A stretch of DNA of 64,000 nucleotides from the NCBI RefSeq assembly GCF_018129985.1, contig NZ_JAFCKT010000019.1:1-64000 (forward strand). Reading direction: 5' to 3'. This stretch comes from Bradyrhizobium sp. SZCCT0148 (GTDB taxonomy: Bacteria > Pseudomonadota > Alphaproteobacteria > Rhizobiales > Xanthobacteraceae). A model generated the notes under the pieces. It searched no databases. It was not told the origin of the DNA and saw nothing but the letters and a program-made list of their open reading frames with translations. Positions 37,696-46,959 of the stretch are shown one piece after another (the stretch's first letter is position 1; every line of letters starts with the position of its first letter). The position numbers were made by a program, and so were the translations under genes.

Positions 37696-38565
37696 ATGAA
37701 AGTCGCAAGCTTCACCATCTCAGGCACGGCGAGCTATGGCATCGTCACCGACAAGGGTGTCGTCGACGCCGGCAAGCGCCTGAAGGCCACTCCAACGCTG
37801 AAGGCGCTGCTGGCGAAGGGCTCGCTCGACGAATTGAATAAGCTAGCCGGCGAGACACCCGACTACGCGCTTGCTGACGTCGCGCTGCTCCCGACGGTGC
37901 CCGATCCCGACAAGATCTTCTGCATCGGCGTCAACTACGCCACGCATCTGGCCGAAAGCGGCCATCCGACGCCTGCGCATCCGATGATCTTCACCCGCTT
38001 CGCCAACAGCCAGGTCGGTCATGGCCAGCCGATGATCCGGCCGCTGGAATCCGAGCGGTTCGACTACGAAGGCGAGATGGCGGTCATCATCGGCAAGGCC
38101 GGCCGCCGCATCCCGCGTGAAGCCGCGCTCGGCCATGTCGCCGGCTATGCCTGCTACAATGACGGCAGCATCCGCGACTGGCAGCGCCACACCTCGCAAT
38201 TCGCGCCGGGCAAGAATTTTGCCGGCACCGGCGGCTTCGGGCCGTGGATGGTCACGACCGACGAGCTGACCGATGTCACCAAGCAGACGCTGATCACCCG
38301 GCTCAACGGCGTCGAGGTGCAGAAGGCACCGATCTCCGACCTCGTCTTCGACGTGCCGGCCCTGATCGCCTATTGCTCGACCTTCACCGAGCTCGCGCCC
38401 GGCGACGTGATCGTGACAGGCACGACCGGCGGCGTCGGCGCGTATCGCACGCCGCCGCTGTGGATGAAGGGCGGCGACACCGTCGAGATCGAGATCTCCG
38501 GCATCGGCATCTTGCGCAATCCCGTCAAGGACGAGGAATCCAGCGCGGCAACGCGCGCGGCCTGA
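37696..38565 (+). CDS. FAA-hydrolase-family protein
   Basis: Fumarylacetoacetate-hydrolase-fold enzyme of 289 residues, the short form seen in acylpyruvases, ureidoglycolate lyases and decarboxylating hydratases rather than true fumarylacetoacetase. The metal ligands are E125, E127 (FDYEGEMAVIIG) and D156 (YNDGSIRDWQ). The GTTGGVGAYRTPPLWMKGGD loop is family-typical. It starts four bases after the NodB-like gene. In this operon it probably cleaves or decarboxylates a 2-oxo-acid intermediate derived from the imported compound. Inference from fold and position. Confidence 0.9.
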   Translation: MKVASFTISGTASYGIVTDKGVVDAGKRLKATPTLKALLAKGSLDELNKLAGETPDYALADVALLPTVPDPDKIFCIGVNYATHLAESGHPTPAHPMIFTRFANSQVGHGQPMIRPLESERFDYEGEMAVIIGKAGRRIPREAALGHVAGYACYNDGSIRDWQRHTSQFAPGKNFAGTGGFGPWMVTTDELTDVTKQTLITRLNGVEVQKAPISDLVFDVPALIAYCSTFTELAPGDVIVTGTTGGVGAYRTPPLWMKGGDTVEIEISGIGILRNPVKDEESSAATRAA

Positions 38566-38601
38566 CCTCTCGCGTTCAACAACAATAAGAAGGAGATCCC
38601 C

Positions 38602-39645
38602 ATGCCCATGCCAACGCACATCCTGCCGACCACCGTGGTCGGCAGCTATCCGCAGCCGGAATGGCTGGTTAATCGCGCCATGCTGTCGAAGGTGGTGCCG
38701 CGCACGCGACTGCACGACATGTGGCGGCTGCCGGCGGAACATCTGGAGGAAGCCCAGGACGATGCCACCATCGTCGCGATCCGCGACATGGAACGTGCCG
38801 GCATCGACATCGTGACCGACGGCGAGATTCGCCGCGAGAGCTATTCCAATCGCTTCGCCACCGCGCTCGACGGCATCGATGGCGACAATCCCGCGATGAT
38901 CGTTGCCCGCACCGGCAATACCCAGACGCCGGTGCCGCGCGTGGTCGGCCCCATCAGGCGCAAGGGCCCGGTCGAGCTGCACGACATGCAGTTCCTGCGC
39001 AAGAACACGGAGCGTGCGGCGAAGATCACCCTGCCCGGCCCGTTCACGATGAGCCAGCAGGCCAAGAACGAATACTACAAGGACGAGGAAGAGCTGGCGA
39101 TGGCGCTCGCCGAAGCGGTCAATGCCGAGGCGCTCGATATGCAACAGGCCGGCGCTGACGTGATTCAGCTCGACGAGCCCTGGGTGCGCAACAATCCGGA
39201 GCTCGCCAAGCGCTATGCGGTCAAGGCGATCAACCGCGCGCTGCAAGGCATCACCGTGCCCACCGTGGTGCATCTCTGCTTCGGCTATGCCGCCGTGGTG
39301 CCCGGCTCGAACAAGCCGGCCGGCTATTCCTTCCTGGCCGAGCTCGACGACACCATCGCCGACCAGATCTCGATCGAGGCCGCGCAGCCCAGGCTCGACC
39401 TCGGCGTGCTCAAGGATTTGTCGTCGAAGAAAATCATGCTCGGCGTGCTCGACCTCGCGGACCCCGCGATCGAGAGCGTCGACACCGTCGCCGAGCGCAT
39501 CCGCAACGGCCTGAAATACGTTTCGCCGGACCGTCTGGTCGCGGCGCCGGATTGCGGCATGAAATACATGCCGCGCGCGACGGCGTTCGGGAAGCTGAAG
39601 GCGATGTGCGACGCTGCGGCGAAGGTCAGGCGGGAGATCGGCTGA
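38602..39645 (+). CDS. MetE-like cobalamin-independent methionine-synthase-family protein
   Basis: Protein of 347 residues, related to the C-terminal catalytic half of MetE, with a very strong ribosome site (AAGGAG). Zinc ligands of that domain are visible: H224 and C226 (VVHLCFGY), and C318 (APDCGMKYM). The N-terminal folate-binding half of MetE is absent. MetE-core proteins of this size occur in catabolic operons where they take a methyl group from, or otherwise act on, a substrate other than 5-methyltetrahydrofolate. It is the last gene of the GntR-ABC-hydrolase cluster, so it probably handles a methylated or thiol-containing intermediate. Function unproven. Confidence 0.9.
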   Translation: MPMPTHILPTTVVGSYPQPEWLVNRAMLSKVVPRTRLHDMWRLPAEHLEEAQDDATIVAIRDMERAGIDIVTDGEIRRESYSNRFATALDGIDGDNPAMIVARTGNTQTPVPRVVGPIRRKGPVELHDMQFLRKNTERAAKITLPGPFTMSQQAKNEYYKDEEELAMALAEAVNAEALDMQQAGADVIQLDEPWVRNNPELAKRYAVKAINRALQGITVPTVVHLCFGYAAVVPGSNKPAGYSFLAELDDTIADQISIEAAQPRLDLGVLKDLSSKKIMLGVLDLADPAIESVDTVAERIRNGLKYVSPDRLVAAPDCGMKYMPRATAFGKLKAMCDAAAKVRREIG

Positions 39646-39670
39646 CGGATATCGCGGGGTGTTGCGCTCT

Positions 39671-40957
39671 TCACGCGCCCCGCTTCGGCCCGATCGCCTC
39701 GAAGCCGGCCTTCTGCTCGTCGCTGAGGTCGGCCTCGAAATCATCGAACGCATCAGCGACGCCGTTCACGGCTTGCAGCATCGTCTGCAGCCGCGCTTTG
39801 ACGGCGGCGAGGCGCGCCTGCGGTGTCTCCGGCGTCTGTGACGGACAGGCACTGAGCGTTTGCATGGTGCGGAGGGCGGTGTCCTGGAGCACTTCGAAGC
39901 GGGCGCGGGCGGTGTCGTCGAGGCGGAGCGTGGCGGCGATGTCGTTCGCCGGCCATTGCTGCTGCACCAGCTGCTCGTATTGACGCTGCAGCTTTTCGTC
40001 AAAGCGGGGATCGCTGTGGGGATCGCAGGCGCTCGACGCCTTGGCGTCCTTGCGCTGCATCGACGCGAGTGCGGCGCGACGCTCGTTGGAGAGCGCTTCG
40101 AACTTTGTCTTCTGATTGTCGTCGAGCAGACCCGTGAATTTCGCCAGCGGTGGCGCGACCGCGTCGGTGGCCTTGATCATGGCCTCGAGCCGCTCGCGCA
40201 TCAGGCCGAGGCGGTCCGCGGCCGTGGCGGGCGCCCGCGCCGGACAGGCCGCGCGAATGGTGTCACGCGCGGCATTCCAGGCCGATGCGAGCTCGTCGAG
40301 CGCGGTGCGCTGCAGTTCGTTCGGCTGGATCGCACTCGCAATGCGTTCGACCGGCAGGCCGCCGGTGTCGCTGGCGTCGCAGAGGGTTTCCGAGGCCGGG
40401 ATTCTCCGCGCTCGCCGGCCGGGCGGCGCCGCGTAGGCCGCGAGCTCGGTCGCCGCATAGGGCGCGAAGATCGCGGCATAGATGTCGCCATAGCCGTAGA
40501 GCGAGAGGCTGGTCGAATCGCCGAAGACGACGGCCGAGGTGAGGTCGTCATGCGCGAACGGCCAGAACACCGGGCCGACCCAGCCGTAGCTGCCGTCGGG
40601 ATGGCGCCACCAGCCCTGCGGGCGGCGACCGCCGTGCCAGCCCGCGAGCGCAGCCTGCGCCGTCAGTGCCGCACGCACGACGTAGGGGTTGGAGAGCGGG
40701 GCGCGCTCGGCTCCGCGTGGATCTTGTGACCTCAACGCAGCGGAGCGGTATCGGCTGCCCCGCACGGCCATGCGGGAATGACGCAGGCGCGACATGCCGA
40801 TCATATGGCCGACGGCGAAGCGCGCGACACCAAGCGGGCCGCCGCGAAGTCCGAACTGCGCCTCGGCTTTCGCAGGCAACAGCACCGCCGCGATCAGGAT
40901 CGTCGCGCCCGTCAGCGCCAATCCCATGCGTCTCGACATGACCGCTGACCTGACCAA
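39671..40957 (-). CDS. Periplasmic protein with LTxxQ-like repeats (Spy/CpxP-like)
   Basis: Exported protein of about 428 residues. A TTG start at 40957 is chosen because GGGAGGAGG lies just before it; ATG 40939 is the main alternative. A signal peptide (LTGATILIAAVLLPAKAEAQ) is followed by a Gly/Arg/Trp-rich N-terminal part with a WHGGRRPQGWWRHPDGSYGW segment. Four spaced copies of a motif of the LTxxQ type follow (IQPNELQRTALDEL, LLDDNQKTKFEAL, LRLDDTARARFEVL, DLSDEQKAGFEAI). The family includes the Spy and CpxP periplasmic chaperones; whether a chaperone role applies is inference. It is convergent with the MetE-like gene. Confidence 0.82.
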   Translation of the reverse strand: MVRSAVMSRRMGLALTGATILIAAVLLPAKAEAQFGLRGGPLGVARFAVGHMIGMSRLRHSRMAVRGSRYRSAALRSQDPRGAERAPLSNPYVVRAALTAQAALAGWHGGRRPQGWWRHPDGSYGWVGPVFWPFAHDDLTSAVVFGDSTSLSLYGYGDIYAAIFAPYAATELAAYAAPPGRRARRIPASETLCDASDTGGLPVERIASAIQPNELQRTALDELASAWNAARDTIRAACPARAPATAADRLGLMRERLEAMIKATDAVAPPLAKFTGLLDDNQKTKFEALSNERRAALASMQRKDAKASSACDPHSDPRFDEKLQRQYEQLVQQQWPANDIAATLRLDDTARARFEVLQDTALRTMQTLSACPSQTPETPQARLAAVKARLQTMLQAVNGVADAFDDFEADLSDEQKAGFEAIGPKRGA

Positions 40958-41120
40958 TTTGGCCTCCTCCCAGCTGCCCGCACGCGCAATGCGCCGCATC
41001 GGAAAGACTCGCAAGGGAACCGATCGTTCCGAAAGGACACAGGGCAAAGCGTCGCGGTCATGTGGAAGAACGGCCGCAGCGGGTGCAGCCCCTCAATAGG
41101 ACCCAAACAAATGACGCCGC

Positions 41121-42212
41121 TCAATCCGCCTTTTGCGGCATCACGAAGGTCTGGCCGGGATAGATCAGATTGGGATTGTGGATCTTGTCGCGGTTGGCCT
41201 TGAAGATCACGGCGTAGCGGGAGCCGTCGCCATAGGCGAGCCGGCTGAGGGCCCACAGGCTGTCACCGCGGGAGATCACCCGGCTGCCTGTCTCCGCGGG
41301 CGCGGTGTTGAGGATTTCCGCGGGCGAGGCCGAGGCAACCGTCGTCGCCGCGGGTGCCCGCGCCATCACCCGGGGTTTCGGCGCGCCGACCAGCCTCGGC
41401 CGGGCCGCGGACCTGTCGGAGGACGAGGCGAGATGCGGCGCGGCCGACGGCAGGGATGCCACGACATCCGATTTGTCGTCCGGCTTCTCGGCCTGCTTCG
41501 GCTCTTGCTTAGCCACCTGCGCCGGGCGTGCGGGTGGCGGCGTCGCCTCGGCGATGGTCACCGGCATGGTCCGTCCCGACTGGGTGACCGTGCCATCCGG
41601 CGCCTTGGCGCGGAGCGTCAGTTCATAGGAACCGGCGGGAAGCTGCGGCGGGGTCATCACGAACTGACCCGAGGCGTCGGCAGTCACAGTGTCGAGTGGC
41701 TTGCCGTCGCGCAGCAACTCGACCTTGGAACCCGGCACGGCACGGCCGGCGATGACGGCCGCCTCGCCGCGATCGTCGACGCGGGCGACGTCGAAACGAG
41801 GGCCGGCGTCCGCGACCGCCGCCGGCGGCTTGGCCGGCGCGAGGTCGGGCAGCGCCGTGATCTGTTTCTGAACCTCGGACAGCGCGCCTTGCTCGGACTT
41901 GGTCTCGGACTTGGGCTCGGACTTGGGCTCGGGCGCCGGGACCGCCGCCGGCGCGGATGCAGGCGCAGGCGGCGCAACGGCGGCCAGCTTCGGCTGGTCC
42001 GGCTTGGGCTCTTCCGGCTTCGACTTCGATTCCGGCTTCAGGTCAGCTTTGGCCTCAGCCTTGGGCTCGCCCTTGGCCTCTGGCTTGGCGGCAACGGCGG
42101 TCTTGGTCCCGTCGGGCAGCAGGCGGCGCAGCTCGGTCGGACCGATCACCAGCACCGTGCCGACCAGTGCGAGCAGGCAAAGAGCAATGAAGGCCTTGGA
42201 TGCGGTCATCAT
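41121..42212 (-). CDS. LysM-domain envelope protein with N-terminal anchor
   Basis: Protein of 363 residues. A short cytoplasmic end and one membrane helix (FIALCLLALVGTVLVIG) anchor it, followed by a highly biased Lys/Glu/Pro/Ala region at about 36-130. A predicted Ig-like or carboxypeptidase-regulatory-type beta domain follows at about 145-220 (VIAGRAVPGSKVELLRDGKP). A second Ala/Pro-rich linker leads to a C-terminal LysM domain at about 315-360 (RGDSLWALSRLAYGDGSRYA, NPNLIYPGQTFVMP), which binds peptidoglycan glycan. AAGGTTC precedes ATG 42212. It diverges from the exported protein at 42396. Confidence 0.88.
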   Translation of the reverse strand: MMTASKAFIALCLLALVGTVLVIGPTELRRLLPDGTKTAVAAKPEAKGEPKAEAKADLKPESKSKPEEPKPDQPKLAAVAPPAPASAPAAVPAPEPKSEPKSETKSEQGALSEVQKQITALPDLAPAKPPAAVADAGPRFDVARVDDRGEAAVIAGRAVPGSKVELLRDGKPLDTVTADASGQFVMTPPQLPAGSYELTLRAKAPDGTVTQSGRTMPVTIAEATPPPARPAQVAKQEPKQAEKPDDKSDVVASLPSAAPHLASSSDRSAARPRLVGAPKPRVMARAPAATTVASASPAEILNTAPAETGSRVISRGDSLWALSRLAYGDGSRYAVIFKANRDKIHNPNLIYPGQTFVMPQKAD

Positions 42213-42395
42213 CGAAAAAGAACCTTGGGTGGCAAATCAACCGAGGCCAGCAAAGTGCGCCGATTTGCCTGCGGCAGCAAGACAATCGATGGGATGATAG
42301 CCCCGCCCTGGCACCTATCAAGGATGAACCGGCACCACCCCGCCGGCGTCAAATCCTGCGGGGCCGCATCGCGGCATTGTTTGAGGAATTTTCCT

Positions 42396-43088
42396 GTGAC
42401 CGCATTTCGCCATCATGCCTGGTGGCTGGCGCTTGCCCTGACGCTCGCCGCCGCCCCTGCCCTTGCGGCCTCCGGCCCGCCACCCGGCTTCGTCCTCTCC
42501 GATGATGCCGAGTTCGCCTTCACCTCGCCGGACAAGACCGTCAGGCTCGAGCAATACATGAAGGACAGCGGCGATTTCGACATCAAATGGCAGGTCTGGG
42601 CACGGCGCGGCGATCAGATGACGGAGCTGAAGCCCGAGCAGGGCTATCCGGCCGGCTTCCGCTTCACCCGTGACTCACAATGGCTGGTGCGGATGCAGAA
42701 GACCGGCTCGGGCTCGCAGGATCTGTTTCTCTATCATGTCGAGAACGGCGCCTTCGCCAGCGCGACAAAGCAATCCCTCAGCGATCTCGCCTGGGCCTAT
42801 TTCCACAGCCGCCCCGACACCAGGAAGATGAAGCTCGACTACCACATCTCGGCCAATCTGATGAAAGGCACCGAAACCGGCTATCGCTGGCTCGGCGTCG
42901 ACTGGCCCGACAACCGCTATCTGCTGATCTCGCTGTCGGGCGAAATGGACAAGCATCCGAAGAACGTCGCCGTGAAGGGGCTGGCCGATTGGAGATGCCG
43001 CTATGACCTCAAGACCGGCCAGTTCGACGTCCCCAAGATGTTTGCCAAGAGCAACGCGGAAGCGCTGAACTGGGAGATCAAGCGCTGA
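42396..43088 (+). CDS. Exported hypothetical protein
   Basis: Protein of 230 residues. GTG 42396 is chosen because GAGGAA lies 8 bases before it and it begins a clear signal peptide (WLALALTLAAAPALAASG). The mature part is beta-rich and aromatic (SPDKTVRLEQYMKDSGDFDI, FHSRPDTRKMKLDYHISANL) with a single Cys (DWRCRYDLKTG). No recognised family. It diverges from the LysM gene and a palindromic element follows. Confidence 0.75.
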   Translation: MTAFRHHAWWLALALTLAAAPALAASGPPPGFVLSDDAEFAFTSPDKTVRLEQYMKDSGDFDIKWQVWARRGDQMTELKPEQGYPAGFRFTRDSQWLVRMQKTGSGSQDLFLYHVENGAFASATKQSLSDLAWAYFHSRPDTRKMKLDYHISANLMKGTETGYRWLGVDWPDNRYLLISLSGEMDKHPKNVAVKGLADWRCRYDLKTGQFDVPKMFAKSNAEALNWEIKR

Positions 43089-43108
43089 AAACAGCGCTGC
43101 GATCGTTA

Positions 43109-43168
43109 TGTCCCGGGCTTGTCCGCGCATCCGTAGTCTCGCGATGCAGGATGGGAATGGCCGGGACG
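43109..43168. repeat. Dispersed inverted repeat (degenerate)
   Basis: GTCCCGG-type and CCGGGAC-type arms bracket inner words GCGCATCC and GGATGGG. Shorter and less perfect than the other elements. Located between two same-strand genes. Confidence 0.5.
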
Positions 43169-43323
43169 AAGCCGGCCATGTCGCTGCAGAGGCTCACGTG
43201 TGCCCGCGAAACTGCGCGCTGGAACCAACCCACTGATTCAACACCGATTCATGGTTCCCTAACCTTCGATGGTAACGGGGTCTTGTCGGTTTTGCTGCAC
43301 CTTTCATCCCACGGGAGGGCTGC

Positions 43324-45984
43324 ATGGGTACATCGATCCGGTGGACCGCGCGCATGCGCGCGTTGCTCCGTCGCTGGCGGGGATCGCCACTGACATGGCT
43401 GATCGCCGGCGGCTTCGTACTGATGGTCGCAATGGCCATCGGCACCGCGCTGACCGTCGACCGCTTCCGGCAGAACGCGATCGAGAGCGGCCGCGACAGC
43501 CTCGAAAACTCCGTGCGCCTGCTGGCCCGGCATTTCGACCGCGAGTTCGAGGATTTCGCGGTGCTGCAGAAGAGCATCATCGCCGAGCTCGAAAGCCGCG
43601 GCATCGAATCCGCAGATGTCTTCCGCAGCGAGATGGGCACGCTGGCCGTGCACGAGGTACTGCGCGCGAAAGCCAGCGGCTGGACCGACGTCGCCGGCGC
43701 AAACGTGTTCGATTCCAGGGGCATTCTCATCAACTCGTCGCGGCGCTGGCCGGTCGCCGACGTCTCGGTCGCGGACCGTCTCTATTTCGACCGCCTCAGG
43801 AACGATCCGACCGCGCAGGAGGAGGTGGAGGTGGTCCCCGGCCGGCTCGGCAACGGACCGGCGATCGTGTTCGCGCGGCGTGTCTCCGGCCCGCATGGTG
43901 AATTCCTCGGGCTGGTCTCGCGGGCGATCACGCCCGAGCAGCTCGAAGCCTTCTTCACCTCCGCCGGCCTGGGCGAGGAATCCTCGATCGCGATGCACCA
44001 CCAGAACGGCCAATTGCTCGCACGCGTCCCGCGCGTCGATGCGATGATCGGGCAGAACTTTCGCAAGGGCGCGCCGGAGCAGATGGCGGTGTTCGACCGC
44101 AGCTTCGTCTCCGTGCAACTCGCCAGCCCGATCGACGGCAAGGACCGCATCGTCGCCTCGCGCCTGTTGACCGGCGAGCCGCTGGTGGTGGTCGCGACCA
44201 AGTCGCTCGATGCGACGCTCGCCACGTGGCACACGCAGACGAAATTCTTCGTCACCGTCGCCGTGCTCTCGATCGGCCTGCTGGTGCTGACGCTGTTCCT
44301 GATCTTCCGCCAGGTGACGCACCGGCTCTCGCTGGAAAAGCAGCGGCTCGACACCGCGATGAACACGATGACGCAAGGGCTGCTGATGTTCGATCAGGAC
44401 GAACAGCTGATCGTCTGCAACAGCCGCTATATCGAGATGTACGGCCTGTCCCCCTCGGTGGTGAAACCCGGCGCCCATTTCCGCGACGTGATCCGGCACC
44501 GCCATGACACCGGCTCGTTCCATGGCGACGTCGAGGCCTATTGCGACGACATTCTGAGCCATGTCGGGCGCACCCAGTGCTCCATCGTCGAGACCGCGGA
44601 CGGCCGCCTGATCGAGATCAAGAACCAGCCCGGCGCCGCCGGCGGCTGGCTTGCGACCCACGACGACGTGACCGCGCGCATCCGCGCCGACGAGCGCATC
44701 GCGCATATGGCGCATTACGACGCGCTGACCGACCTGCCCAACCGCGTGCTGCTGCGCGGCCATCTGGAGCGGCGCGTCGCCGAGCTCAAACATGGCAAGC
44801 CGTTCGCCATCCTCTATATCGACGTCGACGAGTTCAAGGGCGTCAACGACTCGCTCGGACACGAGGTCGGCGACGAGCTGCTGCGCCAGGTGGCGAACCG
44901 CCTGCGCGCCTGCGTCAGCGGCAACGATCTCGTCGCGCGGCTCGGCGGCGACGAGTTCGCCATCGTCAAGGCCGCCACATGCGATCCGGCCGAGCTGTCG
45001 GCGCTGGCGGAAGATGTCCTCAAGGCGTTGCGTGCGCCGGTGGATTGCAAGGGCCAGGACATCCCGACGGATGCCAGCATCGGCATCGCGATCGCGCCCG
45101 ATCACGGCGACAATCTCGACGATCTGCTCAAGCGCGCCGATCTCGCGATGTATGCGGCGAAGTCGGAGGGACGTCGCACCTACCGCATCTTCACGCCTGA
45201 ATACGACGCCAAGGCGCGGCTGCGCCGCCAGCTCGAGCTCGACCTGCGCCAGGCGCTGGCTCGCGGCGAGTTCGAGGTGCACTACCAGCCGCTGGTCGAT
45301 CTCGCGGCCAACGTCGTGACCGGCTGCGAGGCGCTGCTGCGCTGGCGCCATCCCGAGCGCGGCATGATCTCGCCAGCGGACTTCATACCGGTGGCGGAAG
45401 AGACCGGACTGATCGCGGAGATCGGCGAATGGGTGCTGAAGCAGGCCTGCCATGAAGCCGCTTCCTGGCCCGACCAGATCCACATCGCCGTCAACGTCTC
45501 GCCGGTGCAGTTCCGCTCGCGGACGCTCGCACTCAAGGTCGCCGCCGCGCTCGCGGAGTCGGGACTCGCGCCCGGACGGCTCGAGCTCGAGATCACCGAG
45601 ACCGTGCTGATCCGCGACGACGAGGAGGCGCTGACGATCCTGCAGCAATTGCGAGAGCTCGGCGTGCGCATCGCGCTCGACGATTTCGGCACCGGCTACT
45701 CGTCTCTGAGCTATCTGCACCGCTTTCCGTTCGACAAGATCAAGATCGACCGCAGCTTCATCAGCGACATCGGCGAGCCCGAGGATTCCTCCCCGATCGT
45801 GCAGGCCGTGGTGCACATGGCCGCCGCGCGCCACATGGCGACGACCGCCGAAGGCGTCGAGACCGAAGCTCAGCGCGAGGTGCTGCGCAAGCTTGGATGC
45901 AGCCAGATGCAGGGCTGGCTGTTCAGCCCGGCCGTGCCGGCGGCGAAGCTGAAGCTGTTGCTGGCCGCGCAGGCGGCGGCCTAG
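43324..45984 (+). CDS. Membrane GGDEF-EAL c-di-GMP enzyme with CACHE sensor and PAS
   Basis: Protein of 886 residues, GGGAGG before ATG 43324. Order: membrane helix at about 22-42, periplasmic double-CACHE-like sensor, second helix (FVTVAVLSIGLLVLTLFLIF), a PAS-like domain at about 335-455, GGDEF domain, EAL domain. The diguanylate cyclase signature is intact (GGDEF at 541-545). The phosphodiesterase motifs are also intact: EAL at 669-671, and DDFGTGYSSLSYL with the catalytic Asp pair. Both activities are possible; in many hybrids one dominates. It should tie a periplasmic cue to c-di-GMP level and thus to motility or polysaccharide. No operon partner. Confidence 0.93.
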   Translation: MGTSIRWTARMRALLRRWRGSPLTWLIAGGFVLMVAMAIGTALTVDRFRQNAIESGRDSLENSVRLLARHFDREFEDFAVLQKSIIAELESRGIESADVFRSEMGTLAVHEVLRAKASGWTDVAGANVFDSRGILINSSRRWPVADVSVADRLYFDRLRNDPTAQEEVEVVPGRLGNGPAIVFARRVSGPHGEFLGLVSRAITPEQLEAFFTSAGLGEESSIAMHHQNGQLLARVPRVDAMIGQNFRKGAPEQMAVFDRSFVSVQLASPIDGKDRIVASRLLTGEPLVVVATKSLDATLATWHTQTKFFVTVAVLSIGLLVLTLFLIFRQVTHRLSLEKQRLDTAMNTMTQGLLMFDQDEQLIVCNSRYIEMYGLSPSVVKPGAHFRDVIRHRHDTGSFHGDVEAYCDDILSHVGRTQCSIVETADGRLIEIKNQPGAAGGWLATHDDVTARIRADERIAHMAHYDALTDLPNRVLLRGHLERRVAELKHGKPFAILYIDVDEFKGVNDSLGHEVGDELLRQVANRLRACVSGNDLVARLGGDEFAIVKAATCDPAELSALAEDVLKALRAPVDCKGQDIPTDASIGIAIAPDHGDNLDDLLKRADLAMYAAKSEGRRTYRIFTPEYDAKARLRRQLELDLRQALARGEFEVHYQPLVDLAANVVTGCEALLRWRHPERGMISPADFIPVAEETGLIAEIGEWVLKQACHEAASWPDQIHIAVNVSPVQFRSRTLALKVAAALAESGLAPGRLELEITETVLIRDDEEALTILQQLRELGVRIALDDFGTGYSSLSYLHRFPFDKIKIDRSFISDIGEPEDSSPIVQAVVHMAAARHMATTAEGVETEAQREVLRKLGCSQMQGWLFSPAVPAAKLKLLLAAQAAA

Positions 45985-46080
45985 CGCCGGCGAGTCGTTC
46001 GTGTGCTTCGAGCCGTCAGCGGTCGCGAAGAATCCGTGTTAGATAGCCCCTCGCGAGAAGAGCGGGAGGACTGCCGAGCC

Positions 46081-46521
46081 ATGGCAACGACGGTGGATAG
46101 ATTGCCTGCTGGCGGATTCGCTCGGCTTGTACCGGAGCTCGACGTGTTTGACCTGGAACGCAGCAAAACTTTCTGGTGCGATATCCTCGGCTTCCGGATT
46201 GCCTATCAAAGGCCTGAGAACCGCTTCATGTACATCGAGCTGCAGGGGTCGCAGGTCATGCTGAACCAGAGAAATGGCAATTGTGAAACCGGGGCTCTCG
46301 AGCCACCGTTGGGGCGCGGCATCAATTTTCAGATCTTCGTCGACTCTGTTGCGCCTCTCCTCGCTGCACTGAAGCAGCACGAATGGGCACTCTTCCGAGA
46401 GTGTCACGACGCAGGGTATCGGATCGCAGGTGAGGAGCGCGGCAACAGGCAATTCCTGGTGCAGGATCCAGACGGCTACCTCCTTCGTTTTGCGCAGGAC
46501 TTGGGAGCGAGAACCGGCTGA
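46081..46521 (+). CDS. VOC-family (bleomycin-resistance/glyoxalase fold) protein
   Basis: Protein of 146 residues with vicinal-oxygen-chelate fold: LVPELDVFDLERSKTFWCDI (first beta-alpha module), then FMYIELQGSQVML, and QFLVQDPDGYLLRFAQDLG near the end. The sequence resembles bleomycin-resistance-type proteins, which bind the drug rather than cleave it. It lacks some metal ligands of glyoxalase I. ATG 46081 is preferred to an upstream ATG (46003) because GGGAGGA precedes it. Third-position GC is lower than in neighbouring genes, suggesting more recent acquisition. The downstream 440 bases also hold no clear gene. Confidence 0.85.
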   Translation: MATTVDRLPAGGFARLVPELDVFDLERSKTFWCDILGFRIAYQRPENRFMYIELQGSQVMLNQRNGNCETGALEPPLGRGINFQIFVDSVAPLLAALKQHEWALFRECHDAGYRIAGEERGNRQFLVQDPDGYLLRFAQDLGARTG

Positions 46522-46959
46522 AACCAGCCTTTTGCGACGCTCGACGTGAAGACCCACCGCACCTACGACGGGTCGGCTCAGCCCCCGTTAACGGACCTGT
46601 CAGCGGACGGCGGCAGCTTCACCTGCGGTCCGGGAGCAGACCCAGTTTTTCCGCAAGCGAACGGCGGCGGGTCAGCCAATCGCCATCGTGCACCTCCCCG
46701 TAGCCAGGCAGCTCGCCGCAGCGCTTGCGCGACGTGACGCGATTTCAAGAACGAGAGCCGCGGGAAGCCTTCCCTGAGTCCTCCAGGAGGTGACGCGCGA
46801 TGCAGGCGTGCACCATGGCGATGTTGTGCCGTCCTCATTCCATCGAAGGACGTCGCCGCCGCCTGTGTGAGCAGCGTCACGGAAGGGCGCGTCAGGCCCA
46901 GCTATCACTCATCCCACGGCAACAATCTGCGGCAAACAAAACAAACAAACAGGTGGACC
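46522..46959. other. Gene-poor region after the VOC gene
   Basis: I see no supported gene. Frames up to about 100 codons exist on both strands but have no family-like sequence or credible starts. It may be decayed sequence next to an acquired gene. The right end holds AGGTGG for the next gene. Confidence 0.4.

Noticed and set aside
38602..39645. Annotation as the full methionine synthase MetE
   Set aside because: Only the C-terminal zinc half is present (347 residues against about 760), and the context is catabolic.
41133..42395. Long plus-strand extension before the exported protein at 42396
   Set aside because: It is antisense to the LysM gene and has repetitive shadow composition; a GTG with ribosome site and signal peptide at 42396 fits better.
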